Positions 52,133-61,588 of a DNA stretch of 64,000 bases are shown in pieces; within the stretch, counting starts at the first letter, position 1, and each line of letters begins with the position of its first letter. Under the pieces are notes generated by a model that did no database searches, was not told where the DNA came from, and saw only the letters and a list, made by a program, of their open reading frames with translations. The translations under genes and the position numbers were made by a program. This DNA comes from Pseudomonas sp. (lineage in GTDB: Bacteria; Pseudomonadota; Gammaproteobacteria; Pseudomonadales; Pseudomonadaceae): contig NZ_PEKX01000020.1 in the NCBI RefSeq assembly GCF_002796985.1, positions 473,197 to 537,196 on the forward strand. Direction: 5' to 3'.

Positions 52133-52708
52133 ATGTCCTCACGCCGAAAATCGCTGTTCAGCTGGCTGATTGCCGCACTCTGCCTGGGCGCCCTGCTCGC
52201 CACCTACGGGTGGTACGAGAACCGTTTTATCCGCCCGTTCAGCCACCAGCCGCAGCTGTTTTCCGGCGACCACCTGATGCTGCCGGCGCAACTGGCCGGC
52301 CCCGGCAAGATCCGCCTGGTGCACTTCTGGGACCCGGCCTGCCCGTGCAACGTCGGCAACCAGCAGCACCTCGCCGAGCTGATCCAGCGCTTCGGCCCGC
52401 AGGGCGTGGAATTCTTCGCCATCCAGAAGCCCGGCACCCGCGGCCACCTGCCCGACACGCTGAAGTCGATGCGCACGCTGGACGCCCTGCCCGGCGCCGA
52501 GCAGTTGCCGGCAAGCCCCGCCGTGGCGATCTGGGATGCCCAGGGCAAGCTGGCCTACTTCGGGCCTTACAGCGAGGGCGCGGTGTGTACCTCGGGCAAC
52601 AGCTTCATCGAGCCGATCCTCGACGCGCTGATGCAAGGGCGTCAGGTGAACGCGACCCATACCCTGGCAGTGGGCTGCTATTGCCCCTGGGATGGCGCGA
52701 AGCACTGA
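52133..52708 (+). CDS. Membrane-anchored thioredoxin-like protein (DUF6436)
   Basis: This 191-residue protein has an N-terminal transmembrane anchor (LFSWLIAALCLGALLATYGWY) and a thioredoxin-like domain facing the periplasm. Its active-site segment reads HFWDPACPCNVGNQQHL, so the cysteines are C70 and C72 in a CPC arrangement instead of CxxC. A probable cis-proline region is ASPAVAIWD near 127-135. Further cysteines lie at 152, 182 and 184 (GCYCPW). It is divergent from the hydrolase gene and followed by an LTxxQ-like gene. Confidence 0.75.
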   Translation: MSSRRKSLFSWLIAALCLGALLATYGWYENRFIRPFSHQPQLFSGDHLMLPAQLAGPGKIRLVHFWDPACPCNVGNQQHLAELIQRFGPQGVEFFAIQKPGTRGHLPDTLKSMRTLDALPGAEQLPASPAVAIWDAQGKLAYFGPYSEGAVCTSGNSFIEPILDALMQGRQVNATHTLAVGCYCPWDGAKH

Positions 52709-52796
52709 GCCGCATCAACGAAGACGATGGCCAATCCATGACTACACTTGGAACGCCGGCCCACGAAGGGCCGTTCGCTATCAAGGAGCTTTTCGC

Positions 52797-53297
52797 ATGC
52801 GTCTTCATTCCGCCCTCGCCTTCTGCACCATTCTCGCCCTGCCCCTGGCCGCCCACGCCGACGACACCCCCAGCAGCAGCCAGCTCATGGAGCAGCACAA
52901 GCAGGCCATCAACAACCGCATCGCCGACATCGACTACAAGCGCAAGCGCATCGTCGAAGCCAACATGAAGCTCACCCCGCAGGAAACCGAAAAGTTCTGG
53001 CCGATCTACAACAGCTATCGCACCGAGGCGGACAAGCTGAGCAAGCAGACCCTGTCGATCATCATCGACTACGCCAACAGCTATAACACCGGTTCGGTGG
53101 GCAACGATGAGTCGGCCAAGCTGCAGAAACAGGTGCTGGAGCTCCAGGACGACCGCCAGGACCTCAAGGAGAAGTACCTCAAGCGCATCGCCAAGGAAGT
53201 CTCGCCGCAGCGCGCCCTGCGCTTCATGCAGATCGAAGACCAGCTCGACGCCATGGCGCTGCTGGAAGTGAGCCGCGAAATCCCGCTGGCCGAGTAA
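52797..53297 (+). CDS. Small helical periplasmic protein (LTxxQ/Spy-like)
   Basis: This 166-residue secreted protein has signal peptide MRLHSALAFCTILALPLAAHA and an all-helical, highly charged mature part. The segment MKLTPQETEKFWPIYNSYRTE near residues 57-77 resembles the LTxxQ signature of Spy/CpxP-type periplasmic chaperones, and a second helical segment is QRALRFMQIEDQLDAM near 143-158. CAAGGAG precedes the ATG at 52797. It may sense or buffer envelope stress, which is inference. It is convergent with the AraC gene, 3 bp apart. Confidence 0.7.
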   Translation: MRLHSALAFCTILALPLAAHADDTPSSSQLMEQHKQAINNRIADIDYKRKRIVEANMKLTPQETEKFWPIYNSYRTEADKLSKQTLSIIIDYANSYNTGSVGNDESAKLQKQVLELQDDRQDLKEKYLKRIAKEVSPQRALRFMQIEDQLDAMALLEVSREIPLAE

Positions 53298-53300
53298 CCC

Positions 53301-54350
53301 TCAGCCTTCGGTGCCGCCCTGCAGGCGCTGGCGATAGCGCTCGGGCGGCACCGAATACCAACGCCGGAACGCCCGGTAGAACGGCGACAGCTCGGCAAAC
53401 CCACAAGCTCGCGCCACCTCACGAATCGCCACACCCCCTTCGAGCATCGCTGCCGCCCGCTGCCGGCGCACTTCCTCCCGTACTTCCCTGAAGGTCTGCG
53501 CCCGGCTCGCCAGGTTGCGCTGCAGCAGCCCCGGTCGCACGCCCAGCTCACGGGCACAACTCTGCAGGGTGCATTCGTCCTCGCCCAGCCGAATGGCTAT
53601 CAGGTAGCGCAGGCGATTGAGCAGGTCGTTCTCGTCCAGCGTCCCCAACTGTTCGCGGGCGTGCTCGGTGAGTAACTGGTGCAGCACCGGATTACCGGTA
53701 CGGGACGGTCGGGCTAGTAACGTGCGGTCGAACAGCAAGGCGTCGTTGGGCTTGCCGAAGCTCGGCGTCAGGCCGAAAAGCCGTCGGTGCTCGCCCAACC
53801 TGCGCGGCTGTGGGTGGCGGAACTCGATGGCCTGAACGCGGAATTCATCGTCAGTGATCAGCGCCAGCAGCTTGAGGAACAGCAACATCAGGCACTCCAT
53901 CTGCTGGCGCAGGTTGCTGGTGCCCAGGTAGTTCAGGTCGAGAATCAGCCTTACCTGCTCGCCCTCCTCGCGCATCTGCGCGGCAAAACCGCCGGAGAGG
54001 ATGTGCTGGAAGCGCAGGAAGCTGTACAGCGCCTCGCGCAGGTCGCCGCTGGCCATCAGCAGGTAGCCGACCACGTCCAGCAGGCGCGGCTTCATCGCCT
54101 CGCCCAGGTGCAGGCCGATATCGGCGTCGCCGGTAATCTCGTCAAGGGTCTCCCAGAACAAGGGGGCGTCGTCATGCACCAGGCGGCCGCTCTGCGCCGG
54201 CGCCGGCAGGCGAACCTTCTGCAGGGCCTGGCGGTAGATGTCGGTCGGATCGAAGCCCAGCACCGAGAGCGCCTCGTACAGCTGGCGACGCAGGGTGGCG
54301 GACTGGGTCATTGCCGGGGTGGCGGGGAAGTTCAGTGCGGGGGCGGACAT
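53301..54350 (-). CDS. AraC-family regulator divergent from hacB
   Basis: This 349-residue regulator has an N-terminal sensing domain of the type seen in QhpR/OruR-like proteins (DITGDADIGLHLGEAMKPRLLDVVGYLLMAS near 73-103). A C-terminal AraC helix-turn-helix covers about 245-345 (GVAIREVARACGFAELSPFYRAFRRWYSVPPERYRQ). MSAPALNFPATPAM at 54350 is favoured over an in-frame start at 54422 because GGAG precedes it. The divergent layout, 107 bp from hacB, makes hacB a possible target. Confidence 0.86.
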   Translation of the reverse strand: MSAPALNFPATPAMTQSATLRRQLYEALSVLGFDPTDIYRQALQKVRLPAPAQSGRLVHDDAPLFWETLDEITGDADIGLHLGEAMKPRLLDVVGYLLMASGDLREALYSFLRFQHILSGGFAAQMREEGEQVRLILDLNYLGTSNLRQQMECLMLLFLKLLALITDDEFRVQAIEFRHPQPRRLGEHRRLFGLTPSFGKPNDALLFDRTLLARPSRTGNPVLHQLLTEHAREQLGTLDENDLLNRLRYLIAIRLGEDECTLQSCARELGVRPGLLQRNLASRAQTFREVREEVRRQRAAAMLEGGVAIREVARACGFAELSPFYRAFRRWYSVPPERYRQRLQGGTEG

Positions 54351-54457
54351 GATCACTCCTTGAATTGACCAGAAAATCCCACCCACGAGACATTTGGTCA
54401 ATGAGCGACAAGCGGTATCCACTGCAAAATCGCCGCATAACTACAAGGAGTTGCCGC

Positions 54458-56845
54458 ATGAAACGCACTTTGACTGTCCTCGCTGTCGTCATCGCCGCTG
54501 CAACGGCCGGTGGCGGCTGGTACCTGCACGGCAAGCAGCCGGTACGCGACGGACAACTGCCCCTGGCTGGTCTTTCCAGCGAAGTCACGGTTCGCTATGA
54601 CGAGCGCGGCGTGCCGCACCTCAAGGCGGGCAGCGAGGAGGACATGTACCGGGCGATCGGCTACGTCCACGCCCAGGACCGCCTGTTCCAGATGGAGATA
54701 CTGCGGCGCCTGTCCCGCGGCGAGCTGGCCGAAGTGCTCGGGCCCAAGCTGGTGGACACCGACCGCATGTTCCGCAGCCTGCGTATCCGCGACCATGCTG
54801 CCGAATACGTCGCCAAGCAGGACAAGAACACCCCAGCCTGGAAAGCACTGGTGGCCTACCTCGACGGCGTCAACCAGTTCCAGGACAGCCACCCGCGCCC
54901 CGTGGAGTTCGACATCCTCGGCATTCCCAAGCGCCCCTTCACACCCGAAGACACCGTCAGCGTCGCCGGCTACATGGCCTACAGCTTCGCCGCCGCCTTC
55001 CGCACCGAGCCGGTGCTGACCTACGTGCGCGACGAGTTGGGCGCGGACTACCTGAAGGTCTTCGACCTCGACTGGCACCCCGAAGGCGTGATGACCTCCA
55101 AGGCGCTGGCCGCCGCCGACTGGCAGGACCTGAGCGCCATCGCCCGCCTCAGCCACGCCGCGCTGGAGAAAGCCGGCCTGCCGCAGTTCGAGGGCAGCAA
55201 CGCCTGGGCCGTTTCCGGCAGCCGCACCAAGAGTGGCAAGCCACTGCTGGCGGGCGACCCGCACATCCGCTTCGCCGTGCCGGCGGTATGGTACGAGCTG
55301 CAGGCAAGCGCGCCGGGCTTCGAGCTGTACGGCCACTACCAGGCGCTCAACCCCTTCGCCTCGCTCGGCCACAACCTGCAGTTCGGCTGGAGCCTGACCA
55401 TGTTCCAGAACGACGACGTCGATCTGGTCGCCGAGAAGGTCAACCCGGACAACCCCAACCAGGTCTGGTACCACGGCCAGTGGGTCGACCTGAAGAGTGA
55501 GGAACAGACGATCGCGGTGAAGGGCGAAGCGCCGGTGAAGATTACCCTGCGCAGCTCGCCCCACGGCCCGCTGGTCAACGATGCCCTGGGCACTGCCGCA
55601 GGCAAGACGCCGGTGTCCATGTGGTGGGCGTTCCTGGAGACGCAGAACCCGATCCTCGACGCCTTCTACGAGCTGAACCGCGCCGACACGCTGCCCAAGG
55701 CGCGCACGGCGGCGTCGAAAATCCAGTCGCCGGGGCTCAACGTGGTCTGGGCCAACGCCCGTGGCGACATCGGCTGGTGGGCCTCGGCGCAGCTTCCAGT
55801 GCGGCCGGACGGGGTCAACCCGAACTTCCTGCTCGACGGCGCCAGCGGCCAGGCCGATAAGAGCGGCTTCTACCCCTTCAGCGAGAACCCGCAGGAAGAG
55901 AACCCGGCGCGCGGCTACATCGTCTCCGCCAACTTCCAGCCGGTACCGGCCAACGGCCGCCCGGTGCCGGGCTACTACAACCTGCCCGATCGTGGTCAGC
56001 AGTTGAACAAGCACCTGTCCGACGATTCGGTGAAGTGGGACCTGCAGAACAGTCAGGCGCTGCAACTGGATACCGCCACCGGCTACGGCCCGCGCTTCCT
56101 CAAGCCGCTGCTGCCGATCCTGCGTGAAGCCGCCGCCAATGACGAAGAGAAGGCGCTGGTGGAAAACCTCGCCAACTGGCAAGGCGACCATCCGCTGGAC
56201 TCGGTCACCGCGACGGTGTTCAACCAGTTGATCTACCAGGTGGCCGACGGCGCCATGCGCGACGAGATGGGCGATGCCTTCTTCGACAACCTGCTGTCCA
56301 CCCGCGTGCTCGACGTGGCCCTGCCGCGCCTGGCCGCCGACGAGAGCTCGCCCTGGTGGGACAACCGCAAGACGCCGGCGAAGGAATCCCGCGCCGAGAT
56401 CGTAAAAGCCGCCTGGAAGGACGGCCTTGCGCACCTGCGTAGCACCCTCGGCCAGGACTCGAAGCAGTGGCAGTGGGGCAAGGCGCATACCCTCACCCAC
56501 GGTCATCCGCTGGGCCAGCAGAAGCCGCTGGACAAGATCTTCAACGTGGGTCCGTTCGCCGCGCCAGGCGGCCACGAGGTGCCGAACAACCTGTCCGCCC
56601 GCGTCGGGCCGGCACCCTGGCAGGTGATCTATGGCCCGTCCACGCGGCGGCTGATCGATTTCGCCGATCCGGCGCACAGCCTGGGCATCAACCCGGTCGG
56701 ACAGAGCGGCGTGCCCTTCGACAAGCACTACGATGACCAGGCCGAGGCTTATATCGAAGGCCAGTACCTGCCGCAGCACTATGACGACAACGAGGTGAAG
56801 GCCAACACCAAGGGCGTTCTGCGACTGATCCCCGTCCGTCGCTGA
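54458..56845 (+). CDS. hacB: HacB, acyl-homoserine-lactone acylase (penicillin-acylase family)
   Basis: This 795-residue Ntn-hydrolase cleaves the acyl chain from N-acyl homoserine lactones and so can quench quorum signals. The N-terminal hydrophobic segment (TLTVLAVVIAAATAGGGWYL) directs export. The autocatalytic cut should fall before S247 in EGSNAWAVSGSRTKSGKPLL, making an N-terminal alpha chain and a catalytic beta chain that starts with this serine. Length and position next to spuH match P. aeruginosa HacB. CAAGGAG precedes the ATG at 54458. A terminator follows. Confidence 0.88.
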   Translation: MKRTLTVLAVVIAAATAGGGWYLHGKQPVRDGQLPLAGLSSEVTVRYDERGVPHLKAGSEEDMYRAIGYVHAQDRLFQMEILRRLSRGELAEVLGPKLVDTDRMFRSLRIRDHAAEYVAKQDKNTPAWKALVAYLDGVNQFQDSHPRPVEFDILGIPKRPFTPEDTVSVAGYMAYSFAAAFRTEPVLTYVRDELGADYLKVFDLDWHPEGVMTSKALAAADWQDLSAIARLSHAALEKAGLPQFEGSNAWAVSGSRTKSGKPLLAGDPHIRFAVPAVWYELQASAPGFELYGHYQALNPFASLGHNLQFGWSLTMFQNDDVDLVAEKVNPDNPNQVWYHGQWVDLKSEEQTIAVKGEAPVKITLRSSPHGPLVNDALGTAAGKTPVSMWWAFLETQNPILDAFYELNRADTLPKARTAASKIQSPGLNVVWANARGDIGWWASAQLPVRPDGVNPNFLLDGASGQADKSGFYPFSENPQEENPARGYIVSANFQPVPANGRPVPGYYNLPDRGQQLNKHLSDDSVKWDLQNSQALQLDTATGYGPRFLKPLLPILREAAANDEEKALVENLANWQGDHPLDSVTATVFNQLIYQVADGAMRDEMGDAFFDNLLSTRVLDVALPRLAADESSPWWDNRKTPAKESRAEIVKAAWKDGLAHLRSTLGQDSKQWQWGKAHTLTHGHPLGQQKPLDKIFNVGPFAAPGGHEVPNNLSARVGPAPWQVIYGPSTRRLIDFADPAHSLGINPVGQSGVPFDKHYDDQAEAYIEGQYLPQHYDDNEVKANTKGVLRLIPVRR

Positions 56846-56863
56846 GTCGCCTCGCTGGAAATG

Positions 56864-56889
56864 AAAAACCCCGCTCCTGCGGGGTTTTT
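56864..56889 (+). terminator. Rho-independent terminator after hacB
   Basis: The stem AAAAACCCCGC / GCGGGGTTTTT with a TCCT loop starts 19 bases after the hacB stop. The gap that follows to 57183 (about 290 bp) contains no gene or motif that I recognise. Confidence 0.92.
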
Positions 56890-57183
56890 CATGGGTGCAG
56901 TGGTAGAGAGTGTTGCGGGAGATGCCGAAGCTCCCTGGCGCTTTATTTCCCCAAGGGATAACGACCGGGGTGTTGTATTGGGCGCCGTCTCCCGCACGGA
57001 GTGCCAAAAGGCGTCACTGGAAGTTTGCCGGCGGCGCGATCCGATCCTGGTTCGGGGGGTGACCGGAAAGCGCTACCGAACGCTTAGAGCGTAGTTGGCA
57101 TTCCGCTGAGGGTGAGTCTTTGCGACCCACGGATTTTTCCGATTACTCTCGACTTTCCAAGCACTTCGGAATAACGCGTGCGC

Positions 57184-57214
57184 AAAAAACACGGGCCACC
57201 CGAAGGTGGCCCGT
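57184..57214 (-). terminator. Rho-independent terminator after spuH
   Basis: The stem ACGGGCCACC / GGTGGCCCGT with a CGAA loop is followed on the minus strand by GTTTTTT. It closes the spu operon. Confidence 0.92.
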
Positions 57215-57255
57215 GGTTCGACAATCGCCGGATACTACCGGCCGACAAGACGGCG

Positions 57256-58131
57256 TCAGGCGGTGGCTGTCGAACTCTTCTGCTGCCAGTCGGTCGCGTT
57301 GGACTCCATGGCTTCCTGCACGGCGCGCTTGCGACGTTCTTCAGCACGACGGGTGAAGTACCAGGCGAAGAAGGTGAACAGCGAAACGGTCAGCAGGATC
57401 AGGCTGGCGACGGCGTTGATCTCCGGCTTCACGCCCAGGCGCACGGCGGAGAAAACCTCCATCGGCAGGGTGGTGGAACCAGGACCGGACACGAAGCTGG
57501 CCAGTACCAGGTCATCCAGCGACAGGGCGAAGGACATCATGCCGCCCGCCGCCAGCGACGGGGCGATCATCGGGATGGTGATCAGCATGAACACTTTCCA
57601 GGGCTTGGCGCCCAGGTCCATGGCCGCTTCCTCGATGGACAGGTCCAGCTCACGCAGGCGCGCCGACACCACCACCGCCACGTAGGACGAGCAGAAGCTG
57701 GTGTGGGCGATCCAGATGGTCACGATGCCGCGCTCCTGCGGCCAGCCGATCATCTGCGCCATGGCGACGAACAGCAGCAGCAGCGACAGACCGGTGATCA
57801 CCTCGGGCATGACCAGCGGTGCGGTCACCATGCCGCCGAACAGCGTACGGCCACGGAAACGCGGGATGCGGGTCAGCACGAAGGCGGCCAGGGTACCCAG
57901 GGCCACCGAGGAGATCGCGGTATAGCAGGCGATCTCCAGCGAGCGGAACACCGAGCCAACCAACTGCTGGTTATCCAGCAGGCCGACGTACCACTTCACC
58001 GACCAGCCACCCCACACGGTCACCAGCTTGGAGCCGTTGAACGAGTAGATGACCAGGATGAGCATCGGCACGTAGATGAAGAGCAGGCCCAACACCAGCA
58101 TGATGTTGGAGAACGACCAACGCTTGTTCAT
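57256..58131 (-). CDS. spuH: Polyamine ABC transporter permease SpuH
   Basis: This 291-residue permease has six membrane segments and the EAA loop SIEEAAMDLGAKPWKVFMLITIPMIAPSL near 175-203. SFALSLDDLVLASFVSGPGSTTLP is the PotI-type C-terminal part. It overlaps spuG by four bases (ATGA). With SpuF and SpuG it forms the inner-membrane transporter that takes putrescine from SpuD and spermidine from SpuE. Confidence 0.94.
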   Translation of the reverse strand: MNKRWSFSNIMLVLGLLFIYVPMLILVIYSFNGSKLVTVWGGWSVKWYVGLLDNQQLVGSVFRSLEIACYTAISSVALGTLAAFVLTRIPRFRGRTLFGGMVTAPLVMPEVITGLSLLLLFVAMAQMIGWPQERGIVTIWIAHTSFCSSYVAVVVSARLRELDLSIEEAAMDLGAKPWKVFMLITIPMIAPSLAAGGMMSFALSLDDLVLASFVSGPGSTTLPMEVFSAVRLGVKPEINAVASLILLTVSLFTFFAWYFTRRAEERRKRAVQEAMESNATDWQQKSSTATA

Positions 58132-59039
58132 ACCTTGCCCTCCAGCTCTTTAGCCTGGTTCTTGTTAAAGAAGATGATGGGCACGATGAGGATCAGCAGC
58201 ATCACCACGGCAAGGGCGGACGCCACCGGCCAGTCACGGTTGTTGAAGAACTCCTGCCACAGCACCTTGCCGATCATCAGCGTCTCGGGGCCGCCGAGCA
58301 GTTCCGGGATCACGAACTCGCCCACCGCCGGGATGAACACCAGCATGCAGCCGGCGATGATGCCGTTCTTGGACAGCGGTACGGTGATTTTCCAGAAGCT
58401 GACGAAGCTGCGCGCGCCGAGGTCGGACGCGGCCTCCAGCAGGCTCATGTCGTGCTTCACCAGGTTGGCGTAGAGCGGCATGACCATGAAGGGCAGGTAC
58501 GAGTAGACGATGCCGATGTACACCGCGAAGTTGGTGTTCAGGATCGTCAGCGGCTCGTTGATGATGCCCAGCCACATCAGGAAGCTGTTGAGCAGCCCGT
58601 TGTTGGACAGGATGCCCATCCAGGCATACACGCGGATCAGAATCGCCGTCCAGGTCGGCATCATGATCAGCAGCAACAGGACGGTCTGCATTTCCTTGCT
58701 GGCGCGGGCGATGGCATAGGCCATCGGGTAACCGATGACCAGGCACAGGAAGGTGCTGATCGCCGCCATCTTCAGCGAGCCCAGGTAGGCATCGATGTAG
58801 AGCGGGTCGTCCGTCAGCATCAGGTAGTTGCCCAGATTCATCACGACCTGAAGCGTCTGGTCGGCGTACTGGAAGACTTCGGTGTACGGCGGAATGGCCA
58901 CGTCCGCTGCCGCCAGACTGATCTTCAGCACGATGGCGAAGGGCAGCAGGAAGAACAGGAACAGCCAGAAGAACGGCACACCGATCACGGCATGCCGGCC
59001 GTTCGGCAGGCGTTTCATGAGCGATTTGCTGATGTTCAT
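58128..59039 (-). CDS. spuG: Polyamine ABC transporter permease SpuG
   Basis: This 303-residue PotH-type permease has a long periplasmic section after the first helix (AAADVAIPPYTEVFQYADQTLQVV). The EAA loop is LLEAASDLGARSFVSFWKITVPLSKNGI near 212-239. It overlaps spuF by four bases at its start and spuH by four bases at its end, so the three genes are translationally coupled. Confidence 0.94.
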   Translation of the reverse strand: MNISKSLMKRLPNGRHAVIGVPFFWLFLFFLLPFAIVLKISLAAADVAIPPYTEVFQYADQTLQVVMNLGNYLMLTDDPLYIDAYLGSLKMAAISTFLCLVIGYPMAYAIARASKEMQTVLLLLIMMPTWTAILIRVYAWMGILSNNGLLNSFLMWLGIINEPLTILNTNFAVYIGIVYSYLPFMVMPLYANLVKHDMSLLEAASDLGARSFVSFWKITVPLSKNGIIAGCMLVFIPAVGEFVIPELLGGPETLMIGKVLWQEFFNNRDWPVASALAVVMLLILIVPIIFFNKNQAKELEGKV

Positions 59040-60190
59040 GATTGCAGTACCACACCGCTGTCGTCGTACCAGCTGATGTAAACCGGCTGGTCCCAGGTCG
59101 GGCGCGCGACGTGGCGCTCAGCGTTGGCCATGAAGGCCTGGACGATGAAGCCGGAGGTCAGCTTGATGTAATAAACCGAGTGACCACCCAGGTAGGCGAT
59201 GTCATGGACGGTGCCCTGGGCGACGTTGAAGCCTTCGTGCTCGAGGTTTTCCGGCTTCTGCGCGCTGACCATGACCTTTTCCGGACGCAGCGCGTAGGTC
59301 ATGCGCTTGTTCTCGGCACGGGTACTGATGCCGTGGCCGATGTAGATCGGGTTTTCCAGCTGCGGGCAGGCGATGACCGCGTGGTCCTGCAGGTCTTCGA
59401 CGATCTCGCCGTCGAACAGGTTGACGTTGCCGATGAACTCACAGATCAGGCGGCTGGCCGGGGTCTCGTAGATGTCCATCGGGCTGCCGATCTGCTCGAT
59501 GCAACCCAGGTGCATGATGGCGATACGCTGGGCCATGGTCATGGCCTCTTCCTGGTCGTGGGTCACCATCACGCAGGTCACGCCCACGCGCTCGATGATT
59601 TCCACCAGTTCCAGCTGCATCTGCGAACGCAGTTTCTTGTCCAGCGCGCCCATGGGCTCGTCGAGCAACAGCAGCTTCGGACGCTTGGCCAGGGAGCGAG
59701 CCAGGGCCACACGCTGGCGCTGGCCACCGGAGAGCTGGTGCGGCTTGCGCTTGGCATACTGGGTCATCTGCACCAGCTTGAGCATTTCTTCGACGATCCT
59801 GTCGATCTCAGCCTTGGGCAGGCCATCCTGCTTGAGGCCGAAGGCGATGTTCTGCGCCACGCTCATGTGGGGGAACAGCGCGTACGACTGGAACATCATG
59901 TTGATCGGCCGCTCATAGGGCGGCAGGTCGGTAATGTCCTGGCCATCGAGGAAGATGCGACCTTCAGTGGGACGCTCGAAACCAGCCAGCATGCGAAGCA
60001 GGGTCGACTTGCCCGACCCAGAGCCACCGAGCAGGGCGAAAATCTCGCCCTTCTTGATGTCCAGGGACACGCTGTCCACAGCCAGCGTTTCATCGAACTG
60101 CTTGCTGACCCGGTCGATTTTTACCAGAACCTCTTTCGGTTTCTGGTCGCCACTCAAGGCTTTCTTGTAGGCACCGGAGGCTATTGCCAT
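59036..60190 (-). CDS. spuF: Polyamine ABC transporter ATPase SpuF
   Basis: This 384-residue ATPase has Walker A GGSGSGKST, the signature LSGGQRQRVALARSL, Walker B LLLLDEPMGALD, the switch histidine in MVTHDQEEAM and a C-terminal TOBE domain (ALRPEKVMVSAQKPEN). MAIASGAYKKALSGDQKPKEV at 60190 is the conserved N-terminus; a GTG 15 bases upstream is less likely. The mRNA carries a hairpin 25 bases ahead of this start (60215-60235). Confidence 0.95.
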   Translation of the reverse strand: MAIASGAYKKALSGDQKPKEVLVKIDRVSKQFDETLAVDSVSLDIKKGEIFALLGGSGSGKSTLLRMLAGFERPTEGRIFLDGQDITDLPPYERPINMMFQSYALFPHMSVAQNIAFGLKQDGLPKAEIDRIVEEMLKLVQMTQYAKRKPHQLSGGQRQRVALARSLAKRPKLLLLDEPMGALDKKLRSQMQLELVEIIERVGVTCVMVTHDQEEAMTMAQRIAIMHLGCIEQIGSPMDIYETPASRLICEFIGNVNLFDGEIVEDLQDHAVIACPQLENPIYIGHGISTRAENKRMTYALRPEKVMVSAQKPENLEHEGFNVAQGTVHDIAYLGGHSVYYIKLTSGFIVQAFMANAERHVARPTWDQPVYISWYDDSGVVLQS

Positions 60191-60214
60191 TACCACAACT
60201 CCCAAATCATAGAG

Positions 60215-60235
60215 GCCCGGCCCCCGCGGCCGGGC
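60215..60235 (-). promoter_or_regulatory. Intercistronic hairpin between spuE and spuF
   Basis: The stem GCCCGGCC / GGCCGGGC has a 5-nt loop and lies 25 bases before the spuF start. A second, smaller stem (GACGG / CCGTC at 60318-60339) immediately follows the spuE stop. Both could slow 3' decay of the spuE message or limit read-through. Confidence 0.6.
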
Positions 60236-60339
60236 ATGCTTGGTATTACAGGGCTGGCGCAGTTTACGTGCGCCGCAGAGCCTTTCGAGAGGCCCTGCGA
60301 CGCTCCGTGCCCGCGCGGACGGATTTGGGGAAAACCGTC

Positions 60340-61434
60340 TTACTTGCCCGACTTGATCTTGGTCCAGGAACGGGTCATGAGGCGCAGGATCTTCGGCGGC
60401 AGCTCGTGCTGCACGAAGAGTTTGTCGAGAACCTCCTGGGATGGGTACACCTCAGGATTGTTGCGCACAGACTCATCCATGAATTCGCCAGCCTTGAGGT
60501 TCGGGTTGGCGTAACCGACGTAATCGCTGACCTTGGCGATCACTTCGGGTTTGAGCAGATAGTTGATGAACGCGTGGGCGGCCTTCGGGTTGGAGGCATC
60601 CTTCGGCACGGCGAGGATGTCGAACCACAGGTTGGCGCCTTCCTTGGGAATGGCGTAGGCGATGTTCACGCCCTTGCCGGCTTCCTTGGCGCGGTTGGCG
60701 GCCTGGAATACGTCACCGGAAAAACCGGCCGCCACGCAGATGTTGCCGTTGGCGAGGTCGGAAATGTACTTGGAGGAGTGGAAGTAGGTGACGTACGGAC
60801 GCACCGCCATCAGCTTCTCTTCCACCTTCTTGTAGTCATCCGGGTTGGCGCTGTTGGGGTCCAGCCCCATGTACTTGAGCACAGCCGGCATCATTTCGTC
60901 GCCCGAATCGAGGAAGGCGACGCCGCACTGGCTGAGCTTCTTCATGTTCTCGGGCTCGAACAACACGGCCCACGAATCGATCTTGTCGACACCCAGCACG
61001 GCCTTGACCTTCTCGACGTTGTAGCCGATGCCGTTGGTGCCCCACAGGTACGGCACGCCGTACAGGTTGCCCGGGTCGTTGGCCTCGAGCTGTTTCATCA
61101 GGTGCGGGTCGAGGTTCGACCAGTTCGGCAGCTGGCTCTTGTCCAGCTTCTGGAACGCACCGGCCTTGATCTGGCGACCGAGGAAGTGGTTGGACGGCAC
61201 GACGATGTCATAGCCAGTGCGACCGGCCAGCAGCTTGCCTTCCAGGGTTTCGTTGGAGTCGAAGACGTCGTACACCGGCTTGATACCGGTTTCCTTCTCG
61301 AAATCGGCGAGAGTGGTTTCGCCGATGTAGTCCGACCAGTTGTAGATGTGGACGGTCTGCTGTGCCTGGGCCAGCGAAGTCAGACCGAAGACGGAGACTG
61401 CAGCGATCAGGGTTCTGCGGAAGGGAATGTGCAC
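60340..61434 (-). CDS. spuE: Spermidine-binding periplasmic protein SpuE
   Basis: This 364-residue protein has a signal peptide (MHIPFRRTLIAAVSVFGLTSLAQA read from a GTG start). The mature protein begins QQTVHIYNWSDYIGETTL. Pocket segments include VYDVFDSNETLEGKLLAG, YDIVVPSNHFL and VPYLWGTNGIGYN. In P. aeruginosa SpuE binds spermidine and spermidine signalling through it affects type III secretion. GAGAGGA upstream supports the GTG at 61434. It is separated from spuD by 228 bp with two strong hairpins. Confidence 0.92.
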   Translation of the reverse strand: MHIPFRRTLIAAVSVFGLTSLAQAQQTVHIYNWSDYIGETTLADFEKETGIKPVYDVFDSNETLEGKLLAGRTGYDIVVPSNHFLGRQIKAGAFQKLDKSQLPNWSNLDPHLMKQLEANDPGNLYGVPYLWGTNGIGYNVEKVKAVLGVDKIDSWAVLFEPENMKKLSQCGVAFLDSGDEMMPAVLKYMGLDPNSANPDDYKKVEEKLMAVRPYVTYFHSSKYISDLANGNICVAAGFSGDVFQAANRAKEAGKGVNIAYAIPKEGANLWFDILAVPKDASNPKAAHAFINYLLKPEVIAKVSDYVGYANPNLKAGEFMDESVRNNPEVYPSQEVLDKLFVQHELPPKILRLMTRSWTKIKSGK

Positions 61435-61588
61435 ACGTGAGTCCTCTCGTTGTTTTGACTTCTTCAAATCGGTTGCTGCCGGGGTTTCGACGGCCGGTCC
61501 GTGGGTAGCGCCGAACCCTTCATCAGCACGAGAGCGCCAGGGCTTGCGCAGCCATTCCACCGATGGAAGCTGTTTGTTGCTGCCGGTA

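Noticed and set aside
54398..57007. An 869-codon open frame on the minus strand opposite hacB
   Set aside because: The hacB frame has clear family motifs and a start site; the antisense frame has none and runs through the hacB terminator.
56890..57183. A small RNA between hacB and spuH
   Set aside because: Only the two gene terminators are structured; no promoter or independent terminator for an internal transcript was found.
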